Shown here piece after piece: positions 1 through 13,648 of a DNA stretch of 64,000 bases. Under the pieces are notes generated by a model. That model was not told the origin of the DNA and searched no databases. It was given only the letters and a program-made list of their open reading frames with translations. Each line of letters opens with the position of its first letter. The first letter of the stretch is position 1. Made by a program: the position numbers and the translations under genes. Source of the DNA: Trichopria drosophilae (taxonomy: Eukaryota > Arthropoda > Insecta > Hymenoptera > Diapriidae); contig CM059584.1 of the NCBI GenBank assembly GCA_030407085.1, forward strand, positions 124,472,501 through 124,536,500, in the 5' to 3' direction.

Positions 1-167
1 ATTTCAACAGTTTTTACTCGATATAAAATCTAGTATCAGTTAACTTTCATGTTATTGTTCGTAGGATTCGGTTTGCAATTATCTTTAACAGCAAAGTATA
101 AATAGCATACGAAGTCTCTTCCAAAAATTAGTAATTTATTATGTTAATAATTATAAATTATTTTCAG

Positions 168-1593
<1,426 letters not shown>

Positions 1594-1651
1594 TTTAACC
1601 ATTTATATGTTGAACGATTTGTGCGAACCATTATTTATCTTTATTGACTAA

Positions 1652-1657
1652 AATAAA
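1652..1657 (+). terminator. Poly(A) signal of the serine protease gene
   Basis: AATAAA lies about 60 bases after the protease stop codon, with a second AATAAA at 1670-1675. This implies a very short 3' UTR of about 70-100 bases, common for abundant gut protease mRNAs. The cleavage site itself cannot be seen. Confidence 0.6.
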
Positions 1658-1689
1658 TATATTATTGTTAATAAAATGAAAAGTAGTGA

Positions 1690-2910
1690 GTGATTATAAA
1701 ATACTTTTTCCGCCCAGGTCCCTGAAAATTAAAATATACATTCACGTTATCCATAAAATGAATGTAGATATGGTCATTACTCAGAAGTCTTTACATTTTG
1801 CAATGTTGTGTAATATTTTTATGCTTTTAATCATCAACGTGGTAAAATATTCTATTGAAATATCTATGAATCCTGGCAGAAAACGAAGCTGCTTTCTGTC
1901 TAGTTTTTTTTTTTTTTTTTGTTATATGACATAAAATGACAACACTTAGTATAATTTACTTGACAAATTCAACTACCATTGTGAAGTTGAGTCGAGAATA
2001 GTTAGAAGAAATACTTTTTTTGTTAATATAACTCTGTTGATCTTGATAATTTTACTATTTTTACTTCAGTTAATATGATTTACCCAGTAAACGAAAAAGT
2101 ATTCCTAATAATTTGGATCAAGAAATGCGATACTATGCATAAAACTCAAAAAGGCATGCACTAATATAATAAAAAAAGCAACCGCCAATAGCTGCACTAA
2201 AAATAATTCCGCTGAAAAAAAGTTGATTTTACTACTTTTTAACTATGCCGAGTAGTTCGATACGCTTCGAAACATTTTCGAAGTTGCAGTTTCTTCCGTA
2301 AAGAAGTTAAATCAACTAAAAATGTATATGTGCTCAATTCAATTAAAAACTAGTGTTGGCGTGGTGCCTCGCTCGCTCAGACACTTCGACCCAGTAGAGA
2401 GTCGGCTATTCCTTAATACTCATTTGTTTACTAACAGCTTTCAATTATATTATAAAATTATATTGATATTTGGGGGTCCAATCATATTTAAGTCAAAGTG
2501 GCTTCGATAGATATGTTACAACAATATAGTGTTTCTTACATGTATGAAAATTGAAAATCAGCATTTTCAAAACTTCGACCCTGACAACAGGCCAGCCGAA
2601 GTATTAATAAATAAAAGTTGCAAACACTTACTTCAAGCACTTGTATTGTAATAGACTATTCGATGCATATTACATGTTTACAGTGTTTTACTAATTACTG
2701 TCTGTACCATTATGATCTTATATATACAATATATATACATATGTATAATTCGTCAAAGATATCTTGAAAGTGTCGAAAATATCTCTGACGGATATCTTTT
2801 AGATATCTATAAGACATCTTTTAGATAGATCGAAATAGTTATTTTCGTATCAAGGGCGTAAAAGAACTTATGCGCCCGTAGGTGATCACCGCGCCCGAGG
2901 GGCTGGCGAA
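1690..2910. other. Intergenic, AT-rich, no gene seen
   Basis: No exon-like frame or conserved motif was recognised. It holds a T run at about 1903-1920, AT dinucleotide stretches near 2720-2745, and a short cluster of GATATCTTTTAGA-like words at 2757-2840. Confidence 0.5.
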
Positions 2911-2921
2911 GACTACCCCTA

Positions 2922-2939
2922 GGGGGGGGGGGGGGGGGG
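2922..2939 (+). repeat. Poly-G tract (18 G)
   Basis: An uninterrupted run of 18 G in AT-rich surroundings. It can form a G-quadruplex on the + strand and may be a length-variable or sequencing-error-prone site. It directly precedes the first copy of a direct repeat at 2944. Confidence 0.9.
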
Positions 2940-2943
2940 AGGA

Positions 2944-3500
2944 GGTCGAAACATCAAAATTTGCTAAAAAACTATAGGGTAATTTTTTGCCGAGGTGACC
3001 AAATTCAATACTTTTTCAGACAATAGTCATAAGCATTTTAAGCCAGTTTTTATGGCATTATCGTTGACTTTAGGAAGCAAATGTATAGAACCTTTTTTGT
3101 AGAGAATTTCATGCTCTATCTTTTTTGTTTGAAATGTTTTTGAATAAAATTTGTATTTTCCAAAATAAATACAAAAAACTACGAAGAAACTTAATTGGGG
3201 CTAATTTTTTTTAGTAATGGACATATGGATCTACGCCAAATTTTAATCAGAACTAAGTTATGCCAAGACGCGTATTTAAAAAAAAAATTATGTCAATACG
3301 CTTATCCGTTCGCGAGGTATCGCGAGATAAAAAAACGGGACGTACGGACGTACGTACGTACAAGATCACGGACACAAATTTTGTTATTGTTGATTTGGGT
3401 TCCTTAGGGTCTGAAACGTCGACATTTGATGAAAAACTATAGGGTAATTTTTATGCCCGAAGTGACCAAATTCAATACTTTGTCCAGACTTGGTCTGGGT
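2944..3500. repeat. Direct repeat of about 85 bp, copies about 470 bp apart
   Basis: The stretches at 2944-3030 and 3415-3500 match closely. Both contain AAAAACTATAGGGTAATTTT followed by GAGGTGACC or GAAGTGACC and then AAATTCAATACTTT. The stretch between them carries an (ACGT)n run near 3345-3360. It could be two units of a decayed 470-bp satellite or the ends of a decayed transposon. No coding capacity is evident. Confidence 0.7.
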
Positions 3501-5310
3501 CGAAGTAATATATCGCTCCAGTACGTTGAATAGTTTTTAGTGTACTAGGTATAGTTAGACTCTAAAAAATGTTTTTAAACGTAGCAGAATTATCCCGAAA
3601 ACTCGTATGTCTACATTTAGGAACAATTAAAGCACTCCAGATACGATTTATATCATTAACGTTCACAAATAATCAAATAAGGTTTATTTTTTCAACATAT
3701 CGACCTTTTAAGAAGGTTAAGTTAGGCAAAACAAAGTTCATTTGTGCATTTTCGGTTGCGTATACGCATTGGTCCCGCATATTGATGTGAAAAAAAAAAT
3801 TACAAAAAACGAAACTTTGATCATTGTTATTGAAGCTATTCAAATATAATTTTGACGACTCCGTACTCGAAAATCTTTGGTGACATTCAAGTTAATATTA
3901 ATCTTATTTCCTGTTGAGAATAAAGTTCGAAAATCAACTAGAAAATGTTTATCTGCCGGACTTAATGGTTTAATATATTTGATGTAATCATATATGTATT
4001 TGTGTTTTTTTCGTGTTGATTCACTAATTCCTAATTATGTTGGAATGAATAAACGTTGAGAATTAGCCTTTTTTGTAGGATTTTATAGATATTTTGTCAC
4101 AATTTATTGTAAACTTGTAAATATATCGCCTCTAAAAATATATCAGAAACAAAAATAGTCTGTACTACATTCCAAAGATCAACGGATGTATTACAGTTAT
4201 CGGATAAAAAAAGGTTAAAATTGGATTGTTCAAAGCTATTTTCAAAACAATAATGTCGTTAATAAACTAAAGAATAATGTAAATTTAATAATATTGACGA
4301 ATAACAATATTGTTGGATAAAACATCAGAGGATACGTCGGTAATTTAGCAGCCGTAGGTAATATTTTCTACATGCAGTTTGTATATTGTCGGTAGGGCAG
4401 GATTCTTCTATTACATCAGCAGAAGGTTCTAAATTTTTGTTAATACGTATTATTACAAATTTGTGGGATGAATATTCTTTGCGGCCAAATGATTACAGAA
4501 TCAAATTCTATGTTATGTAAAAAAAATTTTCGTGGAATATGTTCGATTCTTTTGGGATTGTATCGGATATTTATACTATTATTTAGTCAGATTTCTTATC
4601 ATTCGAGTTTATCCGATTTAATGGAAAATGCATTCTCATTCCAGAAAAAAATGATCTAATTTGATAAAAAAAGCTGAAACCTTTCTACGGGTCGAAAAGT
4701 AATCCAAATAAAATTTGTAGACATTTTTTTAGACATTTTATTGTCTAAGGTTCTGACAGTTAATGAAAAGGGCTTCAAAGTGGAATACAACTGCGATCTC
4801 TTTTAGATACAAAATGCTCCAAGTGAGTTCGAATTGTACCTATATTTCGATAAAAATAGGATCTCATTTAGCTCATAAAATCCAACAAAAATCGACTTGT
4901 GTCATTGGAGACAATCTATTTAAACTATAGTTCAATATATGGAACTTTTTTTACACAAATCTGTTACAGTGTGTTTTTTAAATCGATCTAAATATTAATT
5001 ATAATAATTCAAAAAAGATCAAAATATATGATTTCTTGGCTACTTATAGTAAGTTCTGACAAGAGCCATTAGTGCAACGCTAAAATTTTTATTAGGGAAT
5101 TGTCACTTATAATAGCAATTTTATGACAATTTCTCTAGATTTGATTTCAAGAGGATTTTAATTTGTTATCATTTTCAAAAAAGTGTTTTCTTGGACTCCG
5201 CAAAGCAATATGTGCTTCTTATATATTGAATTTAAAAATGTCCTTTTCGTCTAAATAATCTAAATGTAAAATCTTCTACCGGCTTAATCTAAGCCCAAGT
5301 TCCGAGCAAT
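3501..5310. other. Intergenic, AT-rich, no supported gene
   Basis: Frames are short and broken. A stretch near 4056-4140 reads weakly like a reverse-transcriptase fragment (FVGFYRYF), but the frame closes quickly and nothing around it supports the match, so no element is called. Confidence 0.4.
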
Positions 5311-5317
5311 ATCTCAT

Positions 5318-5509
5318 TTTGTAATTGTGTGCGTAAAGTTAGTGCGTAAAGTACTTTTGATGCCTGTTTTTCGTGCGTAAAGTTCACTTTTACGCACTCC
5401 GGACGACAAAATTCGTAAAGTGAACGGTCGTGCATAAAGTTACACTTTACGCACTCAACCAGGCATCAAAACTTTACGCACTCTCTTTACGCACCCAATT
5501 ACAAAAACT
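5318..5509. repeat. Hairpin element built from GTGCGTAAAGT words
   Basis: The left arm (5318-5370, TTTTGTAATTG then GTGCGTAAAG) and right arm (5455-5509, CTTTACGCAC then CAATTACAAAA) are inverted copies, both also carrying the word GATGCCTG/CAGGCATC. Between them the word CGTAAAGT recurs in both orientations. It looks like a non-autonomous fold-back element or one half of a larger one interrupted by the insertion at 5525-5836. Confidence 0.7.
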
Positions 5510-5524
5510 AGGATACCTAACATG

Positions 5525-5836
5525 CACGGAGAAAAATAATCAGCAAAATCAGCCGAAAAATCCGCAGATTCTACCAATTTTATCCTATAGGGACAGCTGT
5601 TGGAATTCCGTTAGGGATAGCTGATAATTTCAGCTAAATTTACTGAAAAAGTCTGCAAATTTAACGGAACAAATCTGCTAATGTAGCGGAAATTTAGAGC
5701 TAAGCGCGAATTGAGTAGGGTTAAGGCTACATTAGCGGAATCAAAACAGCAAAAATTGCATATATTTTCGGCAATTCCAGCCGAAAATTTTAGCTGATAT
5801 GAATCAGCTAATCCAGTGGAGTCATTTTTCTCCGTG
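5525..5836. mobile_element. MITE-like element with CACGGAGAAAAAT termini
   Basis: It begins CACGGAGAAAAATAA and ends TCATTTTTCTCCGTG, an inverted terminal repeat of about 13 bp. The interior is rich in GCTGAAAA/TTTTCAGC-type words in both orientations. A TG dinucleotide flanks both ends, which could be a 2-bp target duplication. It seems to have inserted into a palindromic region: the flanks on each side resemble inverted copies of each other (ATACCTAACATG on the left, CATCCTTGTTAGGTA on the right). No transposase is encoded. A similar terminus occurs at 25394. Confidence 0.65.
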
Positions 5837-5840
5837 TGGG

Positions 5841-5949
5841 TGTAAAGTAAAACCGTTACGCATCGGTCGGGATTTTTCACATCACTCCGCGCCTTCGGCG
5901 CCTCGTATGTACAGTTCCCGCCGATGCGTAAAAGTACACTTTACATCCT
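5841..5949. repeat. Palindrome with GCGCCTTCGGCGC core
   Basis: GTAAAG...GTTACGCATCGG (5844-5867) pairs with CCGATGCGTAAAAG...CTTTAC (5921-5945). A second tight hairpin, GGCGCC-type, sits at about 5889-5903. The right flank CCTTGTTAGGTAATATACTA recurs in similar form near 41412-41435, so this is a dispersed family. Confidence 0.6.
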
Positions 5950-6410
5950 TGTTAGGTAATATACTATTTTTTGTACTACATTATAGTCGCATGGTAAGTT
6001 ATTTTTAAGACTTTTGAAGAAATCTACTTTTCGGCCGAACAAGGCTCATTTTTGTTACGTCTTAAAATCAACTATCTATTGGTCTTAATTCAATTTTTTT
6101 CAGTATACCTCTTTATTAAATAGCTGTTTTTATAACAGGAAATGACAACTAAAATAAATAAATGCGTTAATATTTTATTTTATATATTGATACGGTATAT
6201 GAAAAAACAAATCATTATTAGATTTCCTAGAAACAGAGCTACGGTCACATTTTATGTTACACGTTTTTTGGAAACATTAATCCACGCTTCTGGTATTTTT
6301 TTCTTTTATTCCTTAATCCCGGCGCCAGAGTCGTTTTCGACCCGAAAAATTCAAATTGTACTTTAGGGGTCTTCCATAAACCACGTGGCCCTAAATTGCC
6401 CACTTTTTGA

Positions 6411-6471
6411 CCCCCCCCCCTCCCCCACGTGGCTTATCATGGCGTTTGACCGACCTCCCCCCCCCCCCCCC
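6411..6471. repeat. Two poly-C tracts between CACGTGG words
   Basis: C runs at 6411-6420 (continued at 6422-6426 after one T) and at 6457-6471 (15 C). The words CCACGTGG (6381-6388) and CCACGTGG (6425-6432) flank the first run. The start GGGTCTTCCATAAACCACG resembles a word often seen near ends of insect transposons, but that is only a memory-based impression. Confidence 0.7.
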
Positions 6472-6533
6472 GGCAGGAACGTGGTTTTTTCAATTTTTTT
6501 TTATATCTTATTTGTTAAGCACATTATATCGGC

Positions 6534-6753
6534 GGCTCTTACAAAGAACGCTCTAATTCATTTCGTAATGAAGAAAGCTCTATTTCAGATCTCACCACGA
6601 AGAATGCTTTATGTTAGATGTCACTACGAAGAACGCTCAATTTCTAAATAAGTTTTTTTAGTGAAATCCTGACATAGTATGTTTTTCATAATAAATTTAG
6701 AAATGGAGCGATTTTCACCATAAATTTGACATAGAGCGTTCTTTGTAAGAGCC
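6534..6753. mobile_element. 220-bp MITE-like element with long perfect inverted ends
   Basis: GGCTCTTACAAAGAACGCTC at 6534 is mirrored by GAGCGTTCTTTGTAAGAGCC ending at 6753, a perfect inverted repeat of about 22 bp. Inside, the words GAAGAACGCTC and GAAGAAAGCTC recur. No open frame and no clear target-site duplication are visible, so the superfamily is unknown. Confidence 0.75.
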
Positions 6754-7380
6754 ACATCGAGTATATATTTCAAATAATTTTAAATTATATAAAAACCTTT
6801 CTGTAATAATACCCGCGGTGTCGGCGGTGCAAGAACGGTGCAGGCGGTGCAGTTCTTCCGAATATGCTATTTGTCTGACAGGCCTTTCTAACCTAAAATA
6901 CGCAATGCCGCGAAATATTTTCATGTTATGCTCGATATTTTCTTATCGTTCATAGAATTAAACAAATTACTCTGTACATAATGATATTAAAAAATGTGTT
7001 TTAACCCGTTTCTTCCTGAAATGGCATAAATTCTAGCGTTTATTTACATCAATAATTTTTATAGAAAGCAGGAATGAATTTGTATGCAACAGTGTATCGT
7101 ATAGTACTGAAGCCTCCTCTTTCCGAATCTGAATTCCATTTCCCAATATCTGGTGTTGTTTTTCTAATATGGCGCCCAGAATGGCAAAAAATCGCGAAAA
7201 ATCGCGTGTACTTTTTTTATAAAACATTTTTTTCTTGCCGAAAGAACATTTGCTGTCACAAAATCCCATCACGGAAGGTGGCATAAATAGATGTACTTTT
7301 AACGTAAATTTTTTAAATATTTAAAAACTAACGTGATCATTACGAAATGGCGACCGCAATGTCAAATTTCATTTAAAAAC
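6754..7380. other. Intergenic between two repeats, no gene seen
   Basis: A short GC-rich run of GGCGGTGCA/CGGTGCAGG-like words lies at 6809-6850. The rest is AT-rich with frames no longer than chance. Confidence 0.45.
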
Positions 7381-7382
7381 TT

Positions 7383-7660
7383 AACAAATTTTTTTCTTGA
7401 AAACTATGGACTTTAGTGAAAACTTTCTAAGAACAATTATATTTCAGAATAAGTTAAAGAATACTCTCAAATTTTTCAGAACGTATGGATACAATTTTTT
7501 ATTTTTCGAAAATTCGAAAAATCGAAATTTTTAAAAAAGTCATTTAAAAAATCTGAAAAAATTTGAGAGTATTCTTTAACCAATTTTAAACTATTTTTGT
7601 TGTAAGAAAATTTGTTCTAAAGTCTATAGTTTTCAAGAAAAACAATTATTAACAATTTGA
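7383..7660. repeat. Fold-back element, arms about 100 bp
   Basis: The left arm contains CTTGAAAACTATGGACTTTAG and TTAAAGAATACTCTCAAATT. The right arm contains AATTTGAGAGTATTCTTTAA and CTATAGTTTTCAAG in reverse. The loop of about 70 bp has AATTCGAAAAATCGAAATTT-like palindromes. It is non-coding and MITE-like; the ends are approximate. Confidence 0.75.
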
Positions 7661-8357
7661 AAATTAATTATTAGGTATTAAATCATGAAATCCACACAAA
7701 ATCGCACTGTGAGATATTTTTTCATCGCAACCAACTCCTAATATTCCCAAATACATAGAAGAGCCAATTTTTTCATATATTCAAAATGAATATCCTGGTC
7801 TTTTAGATCGACATCCATTCATATCATATCTCAGAATAACTTTAAAAGTTCTGTAGAATTTCTCGTGAAAACTGAAATTGGAAATTTACGATTATGTCTC
7901 GTTAAATTTTCGTAGTTTAAAATGCAATCTTCATCTCAAAAAGGATGATTATCTTATTGAAATTCCAAAAATTTAAAGAATATTTATAATCATTCGTATC
8001 CTATATATGGGTTATTCTCCTGACAGAGAGTTAAGAGTTAATTCCGAGTTTCGCAATGAAATTATACTATAACACCTTTGATTTTGTAATCTGCTATAAA
8101 TTAATTCTTAAACTATTATATATTTACTAACATTTTACGTATATCTGAGAAATTTAATTTGTGTTTTTCATTTACAAACGACTGCTGCAAGGTTGTTGTC
8201 GGGTTTTCACAAACATCGCATTTTAATAAATACTGGCGTAAAACTAAGGTAGTCATGGGTCCTGCAAAGGTGTTATATGTATTTCATCGTTCCATCATTT
8301 TATAAGATTCAATAGTATGTCGATTTGTGTTCTCCGAAGCCTAGTGATTTTCGAAAC

Positions 8358-9718
8358 CTTTTTCCCCAGTTACATTAAATATTTATTTATCCTTAATTTA
8401 ACTATTAATAAATCAAAATATTAAAAAATATGTTAGTGTAAACATGCGTCAGACCTACAAACTTTTTAAACATAAATTATTTATGGTATGCGTATAATTA
8501 TATACAAAAATATGCCAAGTATATACCCATTTCTTTTAACACTAATCTACAAGTAGATTAACTCGAAATTTGTTATTCGGGGGTCTTCTGGGTCGCTGAT
8601 TTCAAATCCGTTGTCAGCTTTTTGAAATTCAATATAGCGGATCGATTATGATGAAACAAAATCCAAAACTTTGCCTGATTAATTCGAAATATGTTACTCG
8701 AGGTTTTCGAGGTCGTTGATTACGAATCTGGTGTCAGATTTTCGAAATTAAAAATGAAGTATCCAATACAGCTAACTAAAAACTATTTTTTTCTTCGAAA
8801 TATTGGAAGCTTATAATGATAAAATTCACGAGAAATACATGACATTGACGTTAAATGTCCAAAAATTATCTTGAAGAACGTGGCTAGGAATCATTTTGTA
8901 GCTGTTCGAAAATCGGAAATACATGATATTAATTCGACCGAATGGTAATTATATCTCACTTTCGGTTCATCTATTAATTTTGATTCTTTTTTTATATAAT
9001 ACTGGAACAAATGTTTTGTAAACATAAAAAAGTAAGGTTAAATGCAACGTCAAAATTGAATTTTTATATTCTCGTTGTTCTGGAGTACAGTCTTAACAAA
9101 AGTGCGGTATTTTTTATTTTTCAACTATACCTCGACAAATACTTCGTTGTTAATAGGATAAAGGAACTAAGAAATGTGAAGATATATTAAAGAAAAGGAG
9201 AGAATCACGAATTAAAAGAAGATAGGAAGTAAAGAATGGTCCAGGAAGATGCGAGCTTAGCCAACAGCGACGTCCTATTCGTAATGAGCGACCTCGAAAA
9301 TCTCCGAGTAACCAATTTCGAATGAGTCAGGCAAAGTTTCAAACTTTGGTCCCCCATATTCGATTCGTCTTATTGAATTTCGAAAATTTGACAACGGATT
9401 CGTAATCAGTGACCCGCGAAACCCTTAGAGTGACAAATTTCAAATTAACTGGGAAAAGTTTTGGACTTTGGCTTGCATTATTAGATTTTTAAAATTAAGG
9501 TCACAAATTTCGAGTTAATCTATTTGTACACTAGTGTTAAAGGAAATTGGTATTTACTTGACATATTCTTGTTTATAATTACACATATATAACATAAATA
9601 ATTAATGTTTAAAATATTTGTAGGTCTTGCACATTTTTACACTAACATAATTTTTAATATTTTGATTTATGAATTGTAAAATTAAGGATAAATAAATATT
9701 TAATGCAACTACGGAAAA
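8358..9718. mobile_element. 1.36-kb inverted-repeat element carrying 120-bp tandem units
   Basis: Arms of about 400 bp are inverted copies. The left one runs from about 8358 (TTACATTAAATATTTATTTA, then ATGTTAGTGTAAACATG) to beyond 8760. The right one runs from about 9260 to 9718 (ACTAACATAATTTTT, then TAAATAAATATTTAATGCAA). The inner part of each arm holds tandem units of about 120 bp: on the left, ATTAACTCGAAATTTGTTA at 8557 and ATTAATTCGAAATATGTTA at 8678, each followed by TCGGGGGTCTTC or TCGAGGTTTTCG and then GGTCG(C/T)TGATT. The right arm holds the same units reversed. No transposase frame is seen. It is a fold-back transposon or an inverted satellite block; the ends are approximate. Confidence 0.75.
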
Positions 9719-12000
9719 ATACTTAGAAGATAACCAGTTTTTTAGTTTGACAATTATTTGTTGGCGATTCAATCCCATTAAATATGAATGGTTCAATACA
9801 GTTTTATTATATATACAAAAGTTATGGATCAGGTGTCCATAATTAAATTCAATAACTAATTTTTCTATTGGAAAACGTTTTTAACATCCTCATAGAAAGT
9901 AAATCATAGCTAAGAAAATACATTAAAATATTGAGGGCTGACATAGTTGATTCAATCAGTTTTGGAAGAATTATGATAAATAAAAATAGCTCAATTCTTA
10001 TATTTGTAATATATATTTTACATTATTCTGATTGTATAAGTTACAAACATTAAGGCAACGGTAAGCTACTCGCTTGCAGGTGGTTGAACTGCGTAGCAGT
10101 TTTTCAAAACAGTGTAACGGCAACTTTCATACGTTTGATTTCATTTTTGAAACACCAGGCAATTGCGCCGAATTTTGTCTAGTATTAATACAAGCGGTCT
10201 CTCCGAAAGGAGATCCGTAGGTTAACGTCCTACCGAATACAGCTTTTATAGCAAAAGGAAAAATATATATAAAGCGTATTTTACAAGATGTTACAAGTTG
10301 TTTCAAAATTTCTCTACATAGATCGCTAATTGAGAAAAAATACATTTCTACTAGGCCTACCGTAAGCAGTAACTTCCAGACAAAAATTACAATTCAAAAT
10401 CTAAAAAAATCTGTCTTTAAAAAGTATTTTAAAAAATTAGTTAAATTATAATCGTAAATTTTCCCCTTAACTCAATACAAAAATAACTTTTCGATTGAGA
10501 AATAACAGTCGTTACTGCCCACAATTTGCCGTGATTTAAGTCTCCCTAATTAAGGAACTCGTAATGATCGATCGCCTTAAAAATAACCAATGGAACTACT
10601 CGTAAGCATCATAATGGACGTAAGAAATAAAAAGACAACGAGCACAGATTTTCAGCTCTGAGGCATCTCGTATAATGCCCTACTACACGAGGCGCATCAC
10701 TACCACATCTCCAAAAACTTCTCCAAAGTAAATCTCACAGAAATCTACATTTTCAGATCGGTTTAGTTGTGATACTGTGCGCGACGTTGATTTTTCGATA
10801 ATGTCAAAATAACTTCTAATTCTCGTCACGTAATTAATACATTAACACACGCATATTTCCAGCGTGCACGTTCTCGCAATTCACTCATTTCATTCGTTCT
10901 GTATTCGTCACATTCACACCTATACATTATAGCACGTTACATAGTATATCTTAGGTAACATCTAATTTTTTAATTTTTTTTTATTTTGAAACTTGAGATA
11001 AATCGAAATAACGAAACGACGGTGTTCCCGAATGTAACAGGCAAATCAAACATTTCCGTTGCTTTCAGATTTTCTTTTCGATTGTTTTACTAATAAGTAT
11101 TTTTGAGTAAAAAGTTCTTTTAGTACTAACGAATCTTTTCATTAGAGAACACCGTATGAAAACTATGGACGATGATTCCTAGTAGACGATCGATCGCATC
11201 ATCATGAATTCTTTCTCGTGCATCGTAAGTTTTCGTAGACTACAGCAGACTTTTCATTGTTTAATTATTTAGGAGAGCCAACTATGAAATCAGGTATAGG
11301 AAAAATATTTTTTTGGAATAAATGTAATGAATTCGTATTGGTAACATTCATTTATGTAATCGTTATTCGCTATTTTCGAAGGTATTTATTACTAGGATTT
11401 AAATACTTAGTAGTACATTAAGGTATTCTTCCATGATTTTAAAGTATCAACTCTCCTAAGGTCTAGGGACATTTTATTTAATGCCGCTGTCGCCCGTCGG
11501 CGTTACGCGAAGCGATCACAACATCGAGCACGTATTTGATTCTCTCAAGTCAAGCATACAAAAATAAATTATAGTAACGATCGTGTACATATCTGTTCGA
11601 CTTAATCGATTACGATGAATACTTTTTTTCTTTCCATATAATAGATGTTCTTGTGTGTCTGTGTATAAATTATTTAAAATATATAATATTTATAATATGT
11701 ATAGAAATGTCTCTTACATGTAGCTTATACTCGTAATTGCAGTAGAGTGAACTTGAAAATGCTTTTTCATCTTCGTCGCGGACTCGAATGGCACACCTGG
11801 GATACTCCAGACCTTCAACGCATTCGTTTTTACTTATTTCTGAGTTTTCAAATGAACTCTGTTATTTTCTACTCGTCGGAGAACAAATTCGGATAGAAAT
11901 CATGGCAGTAGAGTCTGTTGATTTTTCTTAAAATTTTAAGCAATTCTCAAAAAAAATCTTTATAAAAGGTATTCATTCACCACCAATGCTGCCCGAAGGT
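9719..12000. other. Intergenic, partly less AT-rich, no gene seen
   Basis: From about 10500 to 11600 the sequence has fewer homopolymers and more CG dinucleotides than its surroundings, but every frame is short and no splice-bounded exon was recognised. It could be an untranslated or long non-coding transcript, or regulatory DNA. Confidence 0.4.
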
Positions 12001-12540
12001 CTCGTTTTAAGTTCCCACGCCAAAAGGGTAAACTAACATCCGTGGAGAATTCTCCTTCGCGATTTTTGAGGTTAAGTCGCGTTTTTACGTCGACGAGTGT
12101 AAACCTAACCTCAAATAACGCTTTGCATTATAATTTACAATGTTGCACTTACTTCAATCGAATAACCATTTCGGAACAACGGACGCTAAGTGATTTTTTT
12201 AGCGAATGCTACGCAAAGCAACGATCACTTATGAACTACAGTGGTGCTGCAGCATTTTTAACGATATATTAACGATTCGTGGTCGATACTCGTGCGAGGA
12301 GTTTTCCGATCGAGGTACTCTGCTGGGGACCACGACGTCGTGTGAGTTGATATTTTTTAGCCGTTGCGACGGAAGATCGTTGTAAGAGCGAAGGAAGAAA
12401 GTTGGTAATCGTGTGCTTTTTCGGATTGGAAGTTATTTTTTCTTGTCCCTAGGTATAACGTGCGTTGTGAAATTCACCACGACGTCCAATGGTGAAGTAC
12501 GCTTTGGCTGCAGCAAATTACCTGTAATTAATTACATTTT
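12001..12540. other. GC-richer unique island (promoter or UTR-like)
   Basis: The island is clearly richer in CG dinucleotides than its flanks (CGACGTCGTG, CGTTGCGACGG). It holds only small frames: a 76-codon frame at 12042-12272 and a 12-codon one starting ATGGTGAAGTACGC at about 12491. Neither shows a known domain or good splice partners. It could be a 5' UTR/promoter of an unseen transcript; this is inference. Confidence 0.3.
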
Positions 12541-13648
12541 TACCATCGGTTAGTATCAATTTATTTGTATTAAAATTGTATGAGTGAAGTAAAAGATCAC
12601 TTTTTCAAAAGGTATTTTGTGGGAAAATCCATGAAAGCTTTTTCTCTCGAAACAAACATTAATTATTTTATAATTTAATATATTTCAACGTTATTCCAGA
12701 ACAAACTTAGTTAGGCACCCTCTAGATGTAACACTGGCCGACAAGATTTTTAGCCCCGAAGCCAGATCATACTTTTCTAAAAGTTTTTAGTATGCGGATT
12801 CTAAATCTGATCATAGACTCCAAGATATCCAGATGTGCATAAAAGCTGCAATTTTATATGTCACTACCATGCTGTATTCATGTAGCATTTATTATAACAC
12901 ATCATGTATCAGCATAAATGTTTATTATTATATCTGCACAATGTCTACATGCAATGCAACTAAGTGTCGTAATAATTGCAGCATGTACGTCGGCAAATGA
13001 TGTGGACATGAACAACAAATATTACCCACTGAAAAGTAGCATATTTACAACACGTCAGGCTGCAATTAAGTCATCATATGCATTTATTTAAATCAAAACA
13101 GCGTTTAATTTGGATTTTTTAGGTTAGTAACTGAGACTATCGATGGACTCGGCTTAGCCGCTTAAGGCTGGATTTAATTCAGCGACTCAAAAACCGTACA
13201 AATACATTACTTCTACTTTCCAGACTAACTTCATCGTTTTGGTAAGTTCGGAACACTGATTAACATTTTTCAAAGATATCTGCGAGATAACAAAAGATTG
13301 CAATAAATTAAAAAAGAGTTTTCAACAGTAAGATGACTACTTTTCAAAGGTGCAACGTGATTTCCGAAGAAAATGAATTCGCGGCGCAATATCCACTCGA
13401 ATATAGCAAAAAACCCGTGTTTTTGGAACTTTTAGGTTACGAAAACATAGAGTGATAAAGAAATTCTGTGATCGGATTTGGATTCAGAGCACTAAACCTT
13501 TACAAAAGTTTTGTCTGGTTTTTGGGTTACTCATTTTTTGACATTTTTTGGCCTGTGCAATTTGCACATCGTAACCTTTACTCATCCTTTACTCATCTTT
13601 GTCCGGAGAAGTATAGAAATTATTCAAATGTTGATTTTTTGGATAAAC

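Noticed and set aside
4056..4140. Frame reading FVGFYRYF, like a retrotransposon reverse transcriptase/RNase H linker
   Set aside because: Only a handful of residues fit, the frame breaks at once and no neighbouring RT, RNase H or integrase motifs were found.
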